A model generated the notes under the pieces. That model did not search any database. It was given only the letters and a program-made list of their open reading frames with translations, and had not been told where the DNA came from. Made by a program: the position numbers and the translations under genes. A DNA stretch of 31,660 bases from Bryobacterales bacterium (lineage in GTDB: Bacteria; Acidobacteriota; Terriglobia; Bryobacterales; Bryobacteraceae): contig JAEHDI010000292.1 of the NCBI GenBank assembly GCA_016880505.1, positions 1 to 31,660 on the forward strand. The letters are read 5' to 3'. Shown in pieces: positions 20,736 to 28,941 of this stretch (its first letter is position 1; each line of letters opens with the position of its first letter).

Positions 20736-23655
20736 TTACTGCCTTCCTGACGGCGGGAAACTCCAGATGGAACCGCGTTCCTTCACCGAGCCTGCTATCG
20801 ACTTCGATCACTCCCCCGTGCTCCCTTACAATGCCGTACGTAATCGAGAGTCCGAGTCCCGTGCCCTTTTGGACCGCCTTCGTCGTAAAGAACGGATCGT
20901 AAATCCGGTGAACGTGCTCCGGAGCGATGCCCCGTCCGGTGTCGGAGACCTCGACCTCCACTCCATTTTCTCCGTTCCACGCGCTGACTGTCAGGACGCC
21001 TCCCCGCTCCATCGCGTCGCGCGCGTTCAAATACAGGTTCAGGAAAACCTGCTGGAGGCGGCCAGGGTTGCCTCGGATCGGCGGAAGGGGTTCTTCGAGA
21101 TTCATCGCGGTCGAGACGCCCGATTTCTCGAACTGGTGCTGGACCAGCGAGAGCGTCTCGCGGATCACCTTCCCGAGATCGGTTTCGATGAACTCGGTCG
21201 GCGATGTCCGGGAGAAGTTCAACAGGGAGTTGACGATCTCGCTGGCGCGGAAAGTCTGCCGTGCGATTTTCTCCAGCAGCACCGATTTCTGTTCGTCGCC
21301 CGCGATCTGCTTGGCAAGCATCTGCGCGTATGTCGAAATTACCGCCAACGGTGTGTTGACTTCGTGCGCCACGCCTGCGGCAAGCAACCCGATCGAGCTG
21401 AGCTTGTCGGCTTGGACAAGCCGCCGCTCCAGATCGGCGCGCTCGGTCACGTCATCGAACAGGATCAAGCGGCCGATCCGCTTTCCTTCCCGGGAAAACA
21501 GTGGCGCGATGGCGATGTTGACAGTGACCTCCGCCGCGGTTTCCGGGGCCGGCTCGTCCGCGGCAGACTCGCCCCGGCCTTGGTCATGCGTTTGACCGTT
21601 TGTCCCGTTGTCGCCGGCGTCGAGCACCGCAATCCGCAGACTCGGGCGGAATGAGAACTTCGAGATGTGATGGATCCCGGTTTCCTCCCGGGCATGGTCG
21701 AACTGCGTCAGCAGTTCGGCCGGGAAAAGCACGGCCAGAGGCTGCGCGACCGCCATCTCCCGGGGTATGGAGGTCAGGGCCTCCATTTGGGTGTTCCAGC
21801 TTTCGACTCTATCCTCCAAGTCCACCGCGAGAATGCCGACGTTGATCGACTCGACTATGTTTTCGTTGAACTCTCTCAGTCGCTCGTTTTCTTCGACCTT
21901 CCCCTGGAGTGAGCTGTAGAGCTGGGAGTTCTCCACCGCGATCCCGACATACCCCGCGAGGGTAGCCAGCAGTTCCAGGTCGTCGCTGGTTAGAAAGTCG
22001 CCTTTGTCGGTGCGGCCGACGCCCAGCCAGGCGACCGTCTTTCCTCGCACTTTGCACGGCAGGTAATATGTCAGGTCCAGCTCTGCGATAGTCTGGCGCA
22101 CGGGCACGGGCAACCTGCGGGAAACGATGTCCAGCGGGTGCTTGGTCCGCTCGAAGAAAAGGTAGGGCCCGTCAGGAGTGGATGTCAAGAACCGCAGATC
22201 CAGCTTTTCGGTATCGCCCGGCCCCCCGCCGGGCCATCCAGCCGTCATGTGGAGCCGGAATCGCCCGGTGCGTTCGTCCTCGAGGAAAAACGCGGCCCGT
22301 TCCACGGAGATGGTCCGCTGAATCCGGTCCGCCACCGAAGCCAGCATCTGGTTCAGGTCGGTTTCCGAGCTCAGTTCACGGGCGAACTCGACTAGCGTCC
22401 GGCGATAGTCGTACCTGTCCCGGTAGAAGTAGTACTTGTCAAGTTGGTCCTTGATCCACGCCCGTATCGGCTGGAACACGAATGCCGCAATCAGAATCAG
22501 GAGACCGGCCGCGGTGGGACTGATTTCTTCGAACTTTCCCAGAGAAAAAATCAGGCCATAAAAGATGCCAAGAATGCACAGGGTCGCAAGTGTGTAAGCA
22601 TACCCCTGCTGGAAAATGACATCGACATCCATCAGCCGGTATCGCAGAACCGCATAGGTCCACGTAATCGGAACGATTGCCAGCGCCAGGACGGACAGCT
22701 TCATCCAGGCCCCAGGAACTGCGCCCAGCGTGTAAGGAGCCGCGCAGAAAACGATGAATGGCGCCACCCCGAGCAGTGTTCCATTCCGCAGCCACTTCAA
22801 TTGCTGCCGGATGATCGGATCTTCCGCCGTCCGCCACCTCCGGTGGAGCACGACGGCGCCGGCGAGGTAGAACCCCGACAGAAGGGCCAGCCAGGACCGG
22901 TCGAGGAGCCACCGCAGTTCCACCGCGGAAATCCCCACCCGAAGCGTGCCGGACGCCACCCCAAGGAACACCAGGAACAGGGCGGCTGATGGAAGATACA
23001 GGCAAGCCACTCGCCATCGCCCCCGGATCCAACGGCTCGGCTCCGGGAACGTGAGGCAGAAGTGCAGGAAGATCGTCGGCGCAAGCAGACCGGCGGCCAC
23101 ATTGCCCCAGTACATCACTTTGTCGAACTCATTCAGTTTCCCGGTGTAGTGGAACGTGTAGAGGACAAAGGAAGTTAGGCACAGGAGGTAGAAGTGAGTC
23201 GCCTTGTGCGCGTTGCCGCGGCGGAAGTAAACGAACAGCCCAAGCGCGAGATACGCGAGTCCGACGATGTACTGGAAGTATAGTGTGCCCGTGGGAGTCC
23301 GCTCGCCGACGATCAACGGCACCTTGATCTCCACCCCGGCTCGGTGGACCGCATATTCCGCTTTCCGCCATGCCCCCAGACTGACCAGCACTCTGGTCAC
23401 GTCTGTGGGGGTCGTCGTCGGCACGCCGCTGATGCTCCGCACGATGTCGCCGGACCTCAGACCAGCCCGTTCCGCGGGGCTTCCTGGATTCACGTGAAGA
23501 GCCTCGACGTTCCCGCCGCGGTCCACCCACGTCACACCGTCCTCCGGGAGCCGGAACTTGCTCTGTTGCTGAAAGTTGATCCCCGCTGCAACCAGGGCAG
23601 CCACCGTCAGGATGACGAGCAGGGCGCTCCAGAATTGGGCCTTCAGTTCCCCCAT
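20728..23655 (-). CDS. PDZ-containing membrane histidine kinase with GAF and PAS domains
   Basis: 975 residues from the ATG at 23655, which has GGGGGAG upstream; 23736 is a longer alternative. In order: one membrane helix (about 8-24), a PDZ domain (about 40-115, with NPGSPAERAGLRSGDIV), a block of about eight membrane helices (about 120-400), a GAF domain (about 420-580), and a PAS domain (about 605-740) carrying a low-complexity Gly/Asp/Glu-rich insert. The HisKA domain follows, with phosphoacceptor H764 in LLAAGVAHEVNTPL. The ATPase domain has N-box NLYLNARDAME, SDTGRGI, DPFFTTK and GTGLGLSITYG. The PDZ domain probably faces the periplasm and may sense exported or misfolded peptides; this is inference. 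It pairs with the overlapping NtrC-type regulator. Confidence 0.92.
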   Translation of the reverse strand: MGELKAQFWSALLVILTVAALVAAGINFQQQSKFRLPEDGVTWVDRGGNVEALHVNPGSPAERAGLRSGDIVRSISGVPTTTPTDVTRVLVSLGAWRKAEYAVHRAGVEIKVPLIVGERTPTGTLYFQYIVGLAYLALGLFVYFRRGNAHKATHFYLLCLTSFVLYTFHYTGKLNEFDKVMYWGNVAAGLLAPTIFLHFCLTFPEPSRWIRGRWRVACLYLPSAALFLVFLGVASGTLRVGISAVELRWLLDRSWLALLSGFYLAGAVVLHRRWRTAEDPIIRQQLKWLRNGTLLGVAPFIVFCAAPYTLGAVPGAWMKLSVLALAIVPITWTYAVLRYRLMDVDVIFQQGYAYTLATLCILGIFYGLIFSLGKFEEISPTAAGLLILIAAFVFQPIRAWIKDQLDKYYFYRDRYDYRRTLVEFARELSSETDLNQMLASVADRIQRTISVERAAFFLEDERTGRFRLHMTAGWPGGGPGDTEKLDLRFLTSTPDGPYLFFERTKHPLDIVSRRLPVPVRQTIAELDLTYYLPCKVRGKTVAWLGVGRTDKGDFLTSDDLELLATLAGYVGIAVENSQLYSSLQGKVEENERLREFNENIVESINVGILAVDLEDRVESWNTQMEALTSIPREMAVAQPLAVLFPAELLTQFDHAREETGIHHISKFSFRPSLRIAVLDAGDNGTNGQTHDQGRGESAADEPAPETAAEVTVNIAIAPLFSREGKRIGRLILFDDVTERADLERRLVQADKLSSIGLLAAGVAHEVNTPLAVISTYAQMLAKQIAGDEQKSVLLEKIARQTFRASEIVNSLLNFSRTSPTEFIETDLGKVIRETLSLVQHQFEKSGVSTAMNLEEPLPPIRGNPGRLQQVFLNLYLNARDAMERGGVLTVSAWNGENGVEVEVSDTGRGIAPEHVHRIYDPFFTTKAVQKGTGLGLSITYGIVREHGGVIEVDSRLGEGTRFHLEFPAVRKAVNA

Positions 23656-23980
23656 TGGGCGACTCCCCCGAGGCTGTTGCCGGTTCTCCACACTATGCCA
23701 CCCACTGCTGAGCAAGTTGACTGCCAGCCTCAGCATCCTGCTTACTTCAAAGATAACAGCATTTTCGTGGCTCCGGACGCGAATAACGGTTGCATGAATC
23801 TGAAATTTGGGAGAATTACACTACGCGGAAGTGTAGGGGCATTGTCCGCTCCGCGAGGCCGGCCGGCACGCCGAAGTGTTCACACGGGACCGTTCCTTTT
23901 GGCTTGACGCCCCCTTTTGCCGGAGCCTACAATTGGTGTAGCTCCCTGAAGAGACGTAGTATCAGTATGGACTGGGAACG
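23656..23980. other. Divergent control region between histidine kinase and GWxTD genes
   Basis: This 325-bp region contains no plausible gene. It holds the plus-strand promoter at 23904-23933. No clear promoter for the kinase is visible on the minus strand, although AT-rich stretches lie around 23745-23820. Confidence 0.6.
23904..23933 (+). promoter_or_regulatory. Sigma-70-type promoter of the GWxTD operon
   Basis: TTGACG (23904-23909, 5 of 6 matches) and TACAAT (23928-23933, 5 of 6 matches) are separated by 18 bp. The start of transcription would be near 23940, about 41 nt before the coding region. It is one of the best promoter matches in the window. Confidence 0.7.
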
Positions 23981-25672
23981 GTGAAGGCTATGACGGCAAG
24001 AATACCTTTGGTCTTCTGCTCGCTTCTCAGCTTGCTTTTGCTCCCGCCCACTTCTCTCGCGGCAGAGAAAGAGAAGAAGGGCGACACGGGGAGCGGGCAG
24101 CGAGAAACGATCGCCAAACCCCTCAGTGCGAAGGAACAGCGAAAACGGGACGAACGGCTTCGCAAGGAGCTTGAGGGTCCCTACCGCAAGTGGCTGAACG
24201 AGGACGTCACGTATATCATCACCGACGAGGAGCGAGCCGCATTTAAACGCCTCTCCACGGACGATGAGCGCGAGCAGTTCATCGAGCAGTTCTGGCTCCG
24301 GCGGGACCCGTCGCCCGACTCCTCCGAGAACGAGTACAAAGAAGAACACTACCGCCGGATCGCCTACACCAATGAGCGGTTCGCTTCGGGGATTCCCGGG
24401 TGGAAAACCGACCGCGGGCGCATGTACATCATGTACGGCCCCGCTGACGAGGTGGAATCCCACCCCTCCGGCGGTAGCTACGAGCGACCGTTCGAGGAGG
24501 GTGGCGGCACTACCTCGACCTATCCGTTCGAGATCTGGCGCTACCGGTATATCGACGACGTGGGCACCGACGTCTTGATCGAATTTGTCGACCCGACGAT
24601 GACCGGTGAGTACCGTATGACCATGGACCCGTCCGAGAAAGACGCCCTGCTGTACGTTCCGAACGCCGGTCTCACCATGATGGAGCAAATGGGCCTGTCT
24701 AGAAAGGCGGACCGGTTCAATCGTACCGACGGCACCCATCTCGGCACCGGTGACTCCCCGCTGCCGTCGAGGATGAATCAATTCGAGCGTCTCGAGCGCT
24801 TCGCAAAGCTGCAGAAGCCTCCTTCCATCAAGTTCAAGGACCTCGAGGCCGCCGTCAGTTCCAAGATTACGTACAACCTTCTTCCGATGAAGGTTCGAGC
24901 CGACTACGTGAGGGTCACGAACTCCTCCATCCTGACCAACGTCACCGCCCTGTTTGACAAGAAAGACCTCCAGTTCCAGGAGAAAGACGGGGTCCAGACT
25001 GCGATCGTCAACATTTACGGGCGAGTCACGTCGATGTCGCGCCGGGTGATCAACGTTTTCGAGGACGTGGTCACTGTTCCTGTGCCCACGGAACTGCTTC
25101 AGGAAGCAATCAAGGGACAGTCGATCTACGGGAAATCGATACCTTTGCCCCCTGGCATGTACCGTCTGAACATCGTCGCCAAGGACGTGGTCGGCGGCAA
25201 CATGAACAACTACGAAATCGCGCTGAAAGTGCCGCACTACGACGAAGAAACGCTGTCTTCGAGCAGCCTGATTCTGGCCGACGTGATCGAGAAGGTACCG
25301 ACCCGGAGCATTGGCACGGGCCAGTTCGTCATTGGCACTTCCAAGGTCCGCCCGCGGGTGGACGATTCTTTCCGCCAGGCCGAGAAGATGGGTGTTTACA
25401 TCCAGCTTTACAACTTCAAGCCCGATGAAAAGACTCAGAAGCCGAACGGTGTCATCGAGTACGAAGTGGTAAAAGACGGAACCAACGAGAAGATTTTCGA
25501 GTTCAGCGAGGAAGTCTCCGCAATTGACGGAGCGTCCGCCACTCAAGTGACGGTGGAAAAACTGCTGCCCTTACAGACGCTGGTCCCCGGCAAGTACATC
25601 TTGAAGATGAAGGTCGTCGACCGGAATCGGGACGCTACGTTGACGACGGCGGCAAACTTTAGGGTATCCTAG
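23981..25672 (+). CDS. GWxTD domain-containing exported protein
   Basis: 563 residues. The signal peptide MTARIPLVFCSLLSLLLLPPTSLAA is visible as a basic start, a Leu-rich core and an AA cleavage region, ending near residue 28. A charged linker follows. The defining GWxTD segment is GIPGWKTDRGRMYIMYGP (137-154), preceded by the family-typical YRKWLNEDVTYIITDEER (68-85) and FWLRRDPSP (104-112). The C-terminal half is beta-rich, like domains that bind partners in the envelope. The family is common in Acidobacteriota and some other phyla, but its function is unknown. The start may be GTG 23981 or ATG 23990; neither has a well-spaced ribosome-binding site. The next gene follows after 36 bp. Confidence 0.9.
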   Translation: MKAMTARIPLVFCSLLSLLLLPPTSLAAEKEKKGDTGSGQRETIAKPLSAKEQRKRDERLRKELEGPYRKWLNEDVTYIITDEERAAFKRLSTDDEREQFIEQFWLRRDPSPDSSENEYKEEHYRRIAYTNERFASGIPGWKTDRGRMYIMYGPADEVESHPSGGSYERPFEEGGGTTSTYPFEIWRYRYIDDVGTDVLIEFVDPTMTGEYRMTMDPSEKDALLYVPNAGLTMMEQMGLSRKADRFNRTDGTHLGTGDSPLPSRMNQFERLERFAKLQKPPSIKFKDLEAAVSSKITYNLLPMKVRADYVRVTNSSILTNVTALFDKKDLQFQEKDGVQTAIVNIYGRVTSMSRRVINVFEDVVTVPVPTELLQEAIKGQSIYGKSIPLPPGMYRLNIVAKDVVGGNMNNYEIALKVPHYDEETLSSSSLILADVIEKVPTRSIGTGQFVIGTSKVRPRVDDSFRQAEKMGVYIQLYNFKPDEKTQKPNGVIEYEVVKDGTNEKIFEFSEEVSAIDGASATQVTVEKLLPLQTLVPGKYILKMKVVDRNRDATLTTAANFRVS

Positions 25673-25708
25673 GAGTGGTTTGAATCAGCGGGAGGGCGCC
25701 GCTCTCGG

Positions 25709-27508
25709 ATGAACGCCAGGACGTTCGGAATCGTGGCCGGGGTTGTCGCGGTGTGGTTGTCTGTCACAACGGCCGCGGCTGCCCCCCCGGACAAACTCGC
25801 CGGTAGCATTGGCGGCTCCGTCACTAGCACGATTGGCATCCCGCAGATGGGCGCCACCGTGCTCCTCTACAACCACGCTGAACGATTGCTCCAGCGTGTC
25901 CTTACCGACGAGACCGGAAGTTTCCTGTTTGACGCTCTCGCCCCGGACGTGTATTCGATCCGGGTCAGCCTGACTAGTTTCGTCCCAGCTCTCAAACGGA
26001 ACATCCTCGTCCAGCCTGGGATGCGCAGCCTATTGAACGTCAGCCTTTCGGGCGTACTCAGTTCGATTGAGTTGATCTATTCCTCAACTGGAAACAGAGC
26101 AGTGATGAGCGACGACTGGAAGTGGGTTCTCCGGGCTTCCAGCAGCACCCGGCCGGTCTTGCGGATCGCACCCAGGATTGATATTTCCGACCCCACCGAA
26201 CGCAGCCGCTCGCAGTCCGTCTTTGGCGAGACCCGTGGCATGGTGAGGGTATCGGCGGGGGACAGCAGCACTGTCTCTGCGTACGGGAATGAGCCCGATC
26301 TTGGAACCGCGTTCGCTCTGGCAACCTCGGTATACGGCGCCAACCAATTGCAGGTGAGCGGCAATATTGGCTACGCCGCCGTCTCCGGCATGCCGACGGC
26401 TGGATTCCGCACGCGCTATAGCCGGAACCTTCCCGGCGGAAACGATCCGGAAGTCCGGGTGACGATGCGTCAGTTGTTCCTGCCGACGCGCACGGGGACC
26501 GCGATGGTGACGGGGCAGACAGATGGAGTTCCGGCCCTCCGTACGATGTCGTTCGGCTTCCAGGATCTCGCCCAACTCACCGACAATATTCGGGCCGAGT
26601 ACGGTTTTTCGCTCGAGTCCGTTTCGTTCCTTGAGCGGCTTAACTACCTCAGCCCCTTCGCTCGTATTACCTATGGGCAGGATGAGACCGGCGCGATCGA
26701 GTTCGGTTACAGTTCCGGCCTGCCGCCGGCGGAATTCTTCGCTATGAAGGGGGAAGCAGGCAACGACCTTCAGCAGGATCTCGCGGCGCTTTCCCTGTTC
26801 CCCAGAGTCTCTCTCCGCGATGGCAGGGTGCGCGTGCAGCGTACAGAGAACTTCGAGATTGGCTACCGCAAGGTCACAGGATCGAAAACCTTCAGCATGG
26901 CCGCCTATTCCGAGTCCCTCAACAACGCGGCCATTACAATGGTGGCCCCGACGGGGGTGATACCTTCCAGCGACCTTCTGCCTGATCTCCTTTCAAATAG
27001 CTCGGTCTTCAACTTGGGCAGGTATGCGGGCTTTGGCTACATGGGATCGTTCACCCAGGCTCTGGCGGAGAATCTCAGCCTTACGGGGGCTTTCGGAAGC
27101 GGTACGGCGCTGACGCCGTCCACCCAACAATTGCTCACGGAAAAACCGGACGAAGTGCGCGGAATCATGCGTCACGGCAGGCGCTACTGGCTTGCGGCGA
27201 AACTTTCAGCGAAGGCGCCTCGGGCTGGCACACTGCTGACGACAAGTTACCGCTGGGCCGACGGCCGCTCGCTGAACGCCGGCCACTACTACCTCACCCA
27301 GAACCTGCGACCCGAAATAGGCTGGAGCGTCTACCTTCGGCAGCCTATCCCCGCCTTTTCCGGACTTCCCGGCCGCTTCGAAGCGACCGCCGACCTGCGT
27401 AATCTCCTCGCGGAAGGCTACGTTCCCCTGCTTACCCCACAGGGGCGTCGCGTCTACCTGCTCCACACTCCACGCAGCGTCCGCGGCGGCCTCAGCTTCA
27501 TCTTCTAG
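25709..27508 (+). CDS. Outer-membrane beta-barrel-like protein with carboxypeptidase-regulatory-like domain
   Basis: 599 residues. A signal peptide spans about 1-25. A carboxypeptidase-regulatory-like (transthyretin-type) fold is at about 32-115, with GSVTSTIGIPQMGATV and TDETGSFLFDALAPDVYSIR. The remainder has many short amphipathic strands, is rich in Ser, Tyr and Gly, and ends in Phe (GLSFIF), a typical outer-membrane barrel end. No TonB box or plug domain is evident and the barrel is short for a TonB-dependent receptor, so this may be a plug-less relative. A GGGAGGG ribosome-binding site lies at 25690-25696, somewhat far from the ATG. It is very probably co-transcribed with the GWxTD gene. 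Confidence 0.75.
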   Translation: MNARTFGIVAGVVAVWLSVTTAAAAPPDKLAGSIGGSVTSTIGIPQMGATVLLYNHAERLLQRVLTDETGSFLFDALAPDVYSIRVSLTSFVPALKRNILVQPGMRSLLNVSLSGVLSSIELIYSSTGNRAVMSDDWKWVLRASSSTRPVLRIAPRIDISDPTERSRSQSVFGETRGMVRVSAGDSSTVSAYGNEPDLGTAFALATSVYGANQLQVSGNIGYAAVSGMPTAGFRTRYSRNLPGGNDPEVRVTMRQLFLPTRTGTAMVTGQTDGVPALRTMSFGFQDLAQLTDNIRAEYGFSLESVSFLERLNYLSPFARITYGQDETGAIEFGYSSGLPPAEFFAMKGEAGNDLQQDLAALSLFPRVSLRDGRVRVQRTENFEIGYRKVTGSKTFSMAAYSESLNNAAITMVAPTGVIPSSDLLPDLLSNSSVFNLGRYAGFGYMGSFTQALAENLSLTGAFGSGTALTPSTQQLLTEKPDEVRGIMRHGRRYWLAAKLSAKAPRAGTLLTTSYRWADGRSLNAGHYYLTQNLRPEIGWSVYLRQPIPAFSGLPGRFEATADLRNLLAEGYVPLLTPQGRRVYLLHTPRSVRGGLSFIF

Positions 27509-27534
27509 CGGCAGCATTCACAGAACGCAAACGG

Positions 27535-27771
27535 CTATTTTTCCTTTGTTTTCAAACACGGGTCCGCAGAATCGACTGTGCGATTCAGAAGGCGTGCCAT
27601 ATCTTGGAGCCGAAGAGGGAGTTCGGTCCAGCCATCATCACCCTCCGCAGTGATCCCGATTTCCTTCCCGGACACACCTTCCCGCTCCCACCGTGGAGCG
27701 ATCCCACAGAGCACCGGATTCCCTCTGGAGTTCTTCAAGATGAGAAACGACCGCGCCTGACGTGCAGACAC
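27535..27771 (-). CDS. Small hypothetical protein (78 aa)
   Basis: The frame begins at a GTG and encodes a compact, well-mixed protein (RSFLILKNSRGNPVLCGIAP, later DDGWTELPLRLQDMARLL). It has neither a signal peptide nor a membrane segment and does not look like a shadow frame. I do not recognise the family. There is no ribosome-binding site before the GTG. It follows another tiny minus-strand gene after 35 bp and ends 26 bp from the convergent beta-barrel gene, which suggests a two-gene unit. No plus-strand gene competes for this space with better evidence. Confidence 0.55.
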   Translation of the reverse strand: MSARQARSFLILKNSRGNPVLCGIAPRWEREGVSGKEIGITAEGDDGWTELPLRLQDMARLLNRTVDSADPCLKTKEK

Positions 27772-27806
27772 ACTCGACAGGGACAGATTACTCGCGCGGC
27801 GTGCAC

Positions 27807-27974
27807 TTACTTTCTGGCACCGCGCTGCGGATTCTTCAGTTTCGATTGCCGCGATTTCCGCGACTTGCGCTTCGGCTTGGTGATGCGGAAGGTGCCGCTT
27901 CCCAGATTCTCAGCCCGATACAGCTTTTCGTCAGCCAATTCTGCAATCTCCTGGATAAGGGTCGGAAATGACAT
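27807..27974 (-). CDS. Very small basic protein (55 aa)
   Basis: An ATG frame that starts MSFPTLIQEIAELADEKLYR, an amphipathic helix-like stretch, continues through AENLGSGTFRITKP and ends in a strongly basic tail full of Lys, Arg, Ser and Gln. The composition suggests nucleic-acid or ribosome binding, but no family is recognised. There is no clear ribosome-binding site. It lies 35 bp upstream of the 78-residue gene on the same strand, so the two may be co-transcribed. The length and charge split, an acidic/hydrophobic first half and a basic second half, are unlike a random frame. Confidence 0.55.
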   Translation of the reverse strand: MSFPTLIQEIAELADEKLYRAENLGSGTFRITKPKRKSRKSRQSKLKNPQRGARK

Positions 27975-28223
27975 TGTAGCGCAACCCCCGCTCCGTCCCG
28001 CTAACCGTTCCGGAACAACCCGGCCTTCTCGTCTTGCGGCGTCCGAAGCGCCACCGTGCGAATCGTGCCGAAATCGGCAGACGTGCCGATAACGGCGGAA
28101 AGCGCATGGGAATGCGCATATAACTCATAAGAAAACGATCTCATTATTTTCGTCACGTCGCCAAAGGCCTGGACGGTCTCTTTTTTTCGATTCTACGCCA
28201 CCTATACGTCATGGCCCGTACTA

Positions 28224-28272
28224 GAACTACCCTTTTCCGCAATTCCGTTGACTCGCCCAGCAAGGGTAGTTC
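28224..28272. repeat. Perfect 11-bp inverted repeat, operator-like
   Basis: GAACTACCCTT (28224-28234) and its exact reverse complement AAGGGTAGTTC (28262-28272) are separated by 27 bp. The centre coincides with the TTGACT -35 box, and the right arm fills the -35/-10 spacer. The 38-bp arm-to-arm distance, not far from four helical turns, would suit a looping or cooperative repressor or activator; this is inference. Confidence 0.6.
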
Positions 28273-28277
28273 ACAAT
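28248..28277 (+). promoter_or_regulatory. Candidate promoter of the Tad-like operon
   Basis: TTGACT (28248-28253, 5 of 6 matches) and CACAAT (28272-28277, 4 of 6 matches) have an 18-bp spacer. The leader to the first pilin-like gene would be about 145 nt, long enough for further regulation. It overlaps the inverted repeat. Confidence 0.45.
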
Positions 28278-28427
28278 GAATCAGTCACGCTGGTTTCCTT
28301 CTTCCCGGCCGTTGAGAAGGCCTTGGGTGGCACAGCGACCGACAGGGAAGCAGGGTGAGCCTCCCCCGCTACCCTGGGAGAATTGTCTTACCCAGCCAGC
28401 GCTATGTAAGGAGTCGGAGGTCATTTT

Positions 28428-28916
28428 ATGCGGCCGTTCCGGTCAAGCCGCTGCCATCGAAAAGGACATGCAATAGTCGAACTCTCTCTCCTTGCGCCGT
28501 GGCTGTTTTTCCTTTTTGTCGGCGCATTTGATTTCGGCTTTTACGCGTATTCGCTGATCTCCGTTCAGAATGCGGCTCGCCTGGCCGTACTGAAATCTGC
28601 GTCGGACAATTGGTATTACACGACGCTATTAAGCAACGACCCTGCCAAAGCGGCGGACCAAACTTTCATCCGGCAGGAGGCCTGCAGCGGTGTCCGTGAC
28701 GAGCTTCTGCGAATGCCGAACTACAGCATCCTGCCGGCCGCGTGTGATGCCGCACCGCTAGACGTTGACCTGGATCCGTTTCTCGACTCCGAGGGGAAGC
28801 CCGCGCTTAGGGTTACAGTTGCCTATCAGACTGTCCCCCTGGTTCCGATCCCCGGTCTGCTCCCAGGGAAGCTGATGATGACCCGCGTGGCCGAAGCGAG
28901 AGTGTACGGTGACTAA
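28428..28916 (+). CDS. TadE-like pilus assembly protein 1
   Basis: 162 residues. The N-terminus RKGHAIVELSLLAPWLFFLF has the TadE/prepilin-like pattern: a basic start, then a Glu (E18) five residues after Gly13, leading into a hydrophobic helix. Next comes DFGFYAYSLISVQNAARLAV, also typical. The rest would be periplasmic, with a cysteine pair at CSGVRDELL and AACDAA. TadE-type pseudopilins assist Flp/Tad pilus assembly. The ATG at 28428 has GGAGG at 28416-28420. The stop overlaps the GTG of a longer form of the next gene. No secretion ATPase or Flp pilin gene is in the window. Confidence 0.85.
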   Translation: MRPFRSSRCHRKGHAIVELSLLAPWLFFLFVGAFDFGFYAYSLISVQNAARLAVLKSASDNWYYTTLLSNDPAKAADQTFIRQEACSGVRDELLRMPNYSILPAACDAAPLDVDLDPFLDSEGKPALRVTVAYQTVPLVPIPGLLPGKLMMTRVAEARVYGD

Positions 28917-28941
28917 TGACCGTGTTGCTGGAGGGATGCTC

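Larger units (their letters stand above)
27975..28427. other. Intergenic control region upstream of the Tad-like genes and of the small-gene pair
   Basis: This 453-bp region has no convincing gene. From left to right it holds: two CGTGCCGA copies (28064-28071, 28082-28089) and a TGCCGA/TCGGCA dyad between them; a hairpin GCGCAT/ATGCGC (28102-28117); a T7 run near 28190; then the inverted repeat and promoter at 28224-28277. The ribosome-binding site of the first pilin gene (GGAGG, 28416-28420) closes it. Confidence 0.6.

Noticed and set aside
23927..25546. Minus-strand open frame (539 codons) opposite the GWxTD gene
   Set aside because: The plus strand has the GWxTD motif, a signal peptide and a promoter. 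The minus frame is a low-quality shadow.
27604..28092. Plus-strand open frame (162 codons) over the small-gene pair
   Set aside because: Its composition is irregular (many Arg, Cys and Pro), it has no ribosome-binding site, and both minus-strand frames read more like proteins.
28276..28476. Short plus-strand frame (66 codons) before the first TadE-like gene
   Set aside because: It overlaps the next gene's ribosome-binding site and start, and has low-complexity Pro/Arg content. A leader peptide cannot be excluded, but there is no positive evidence.
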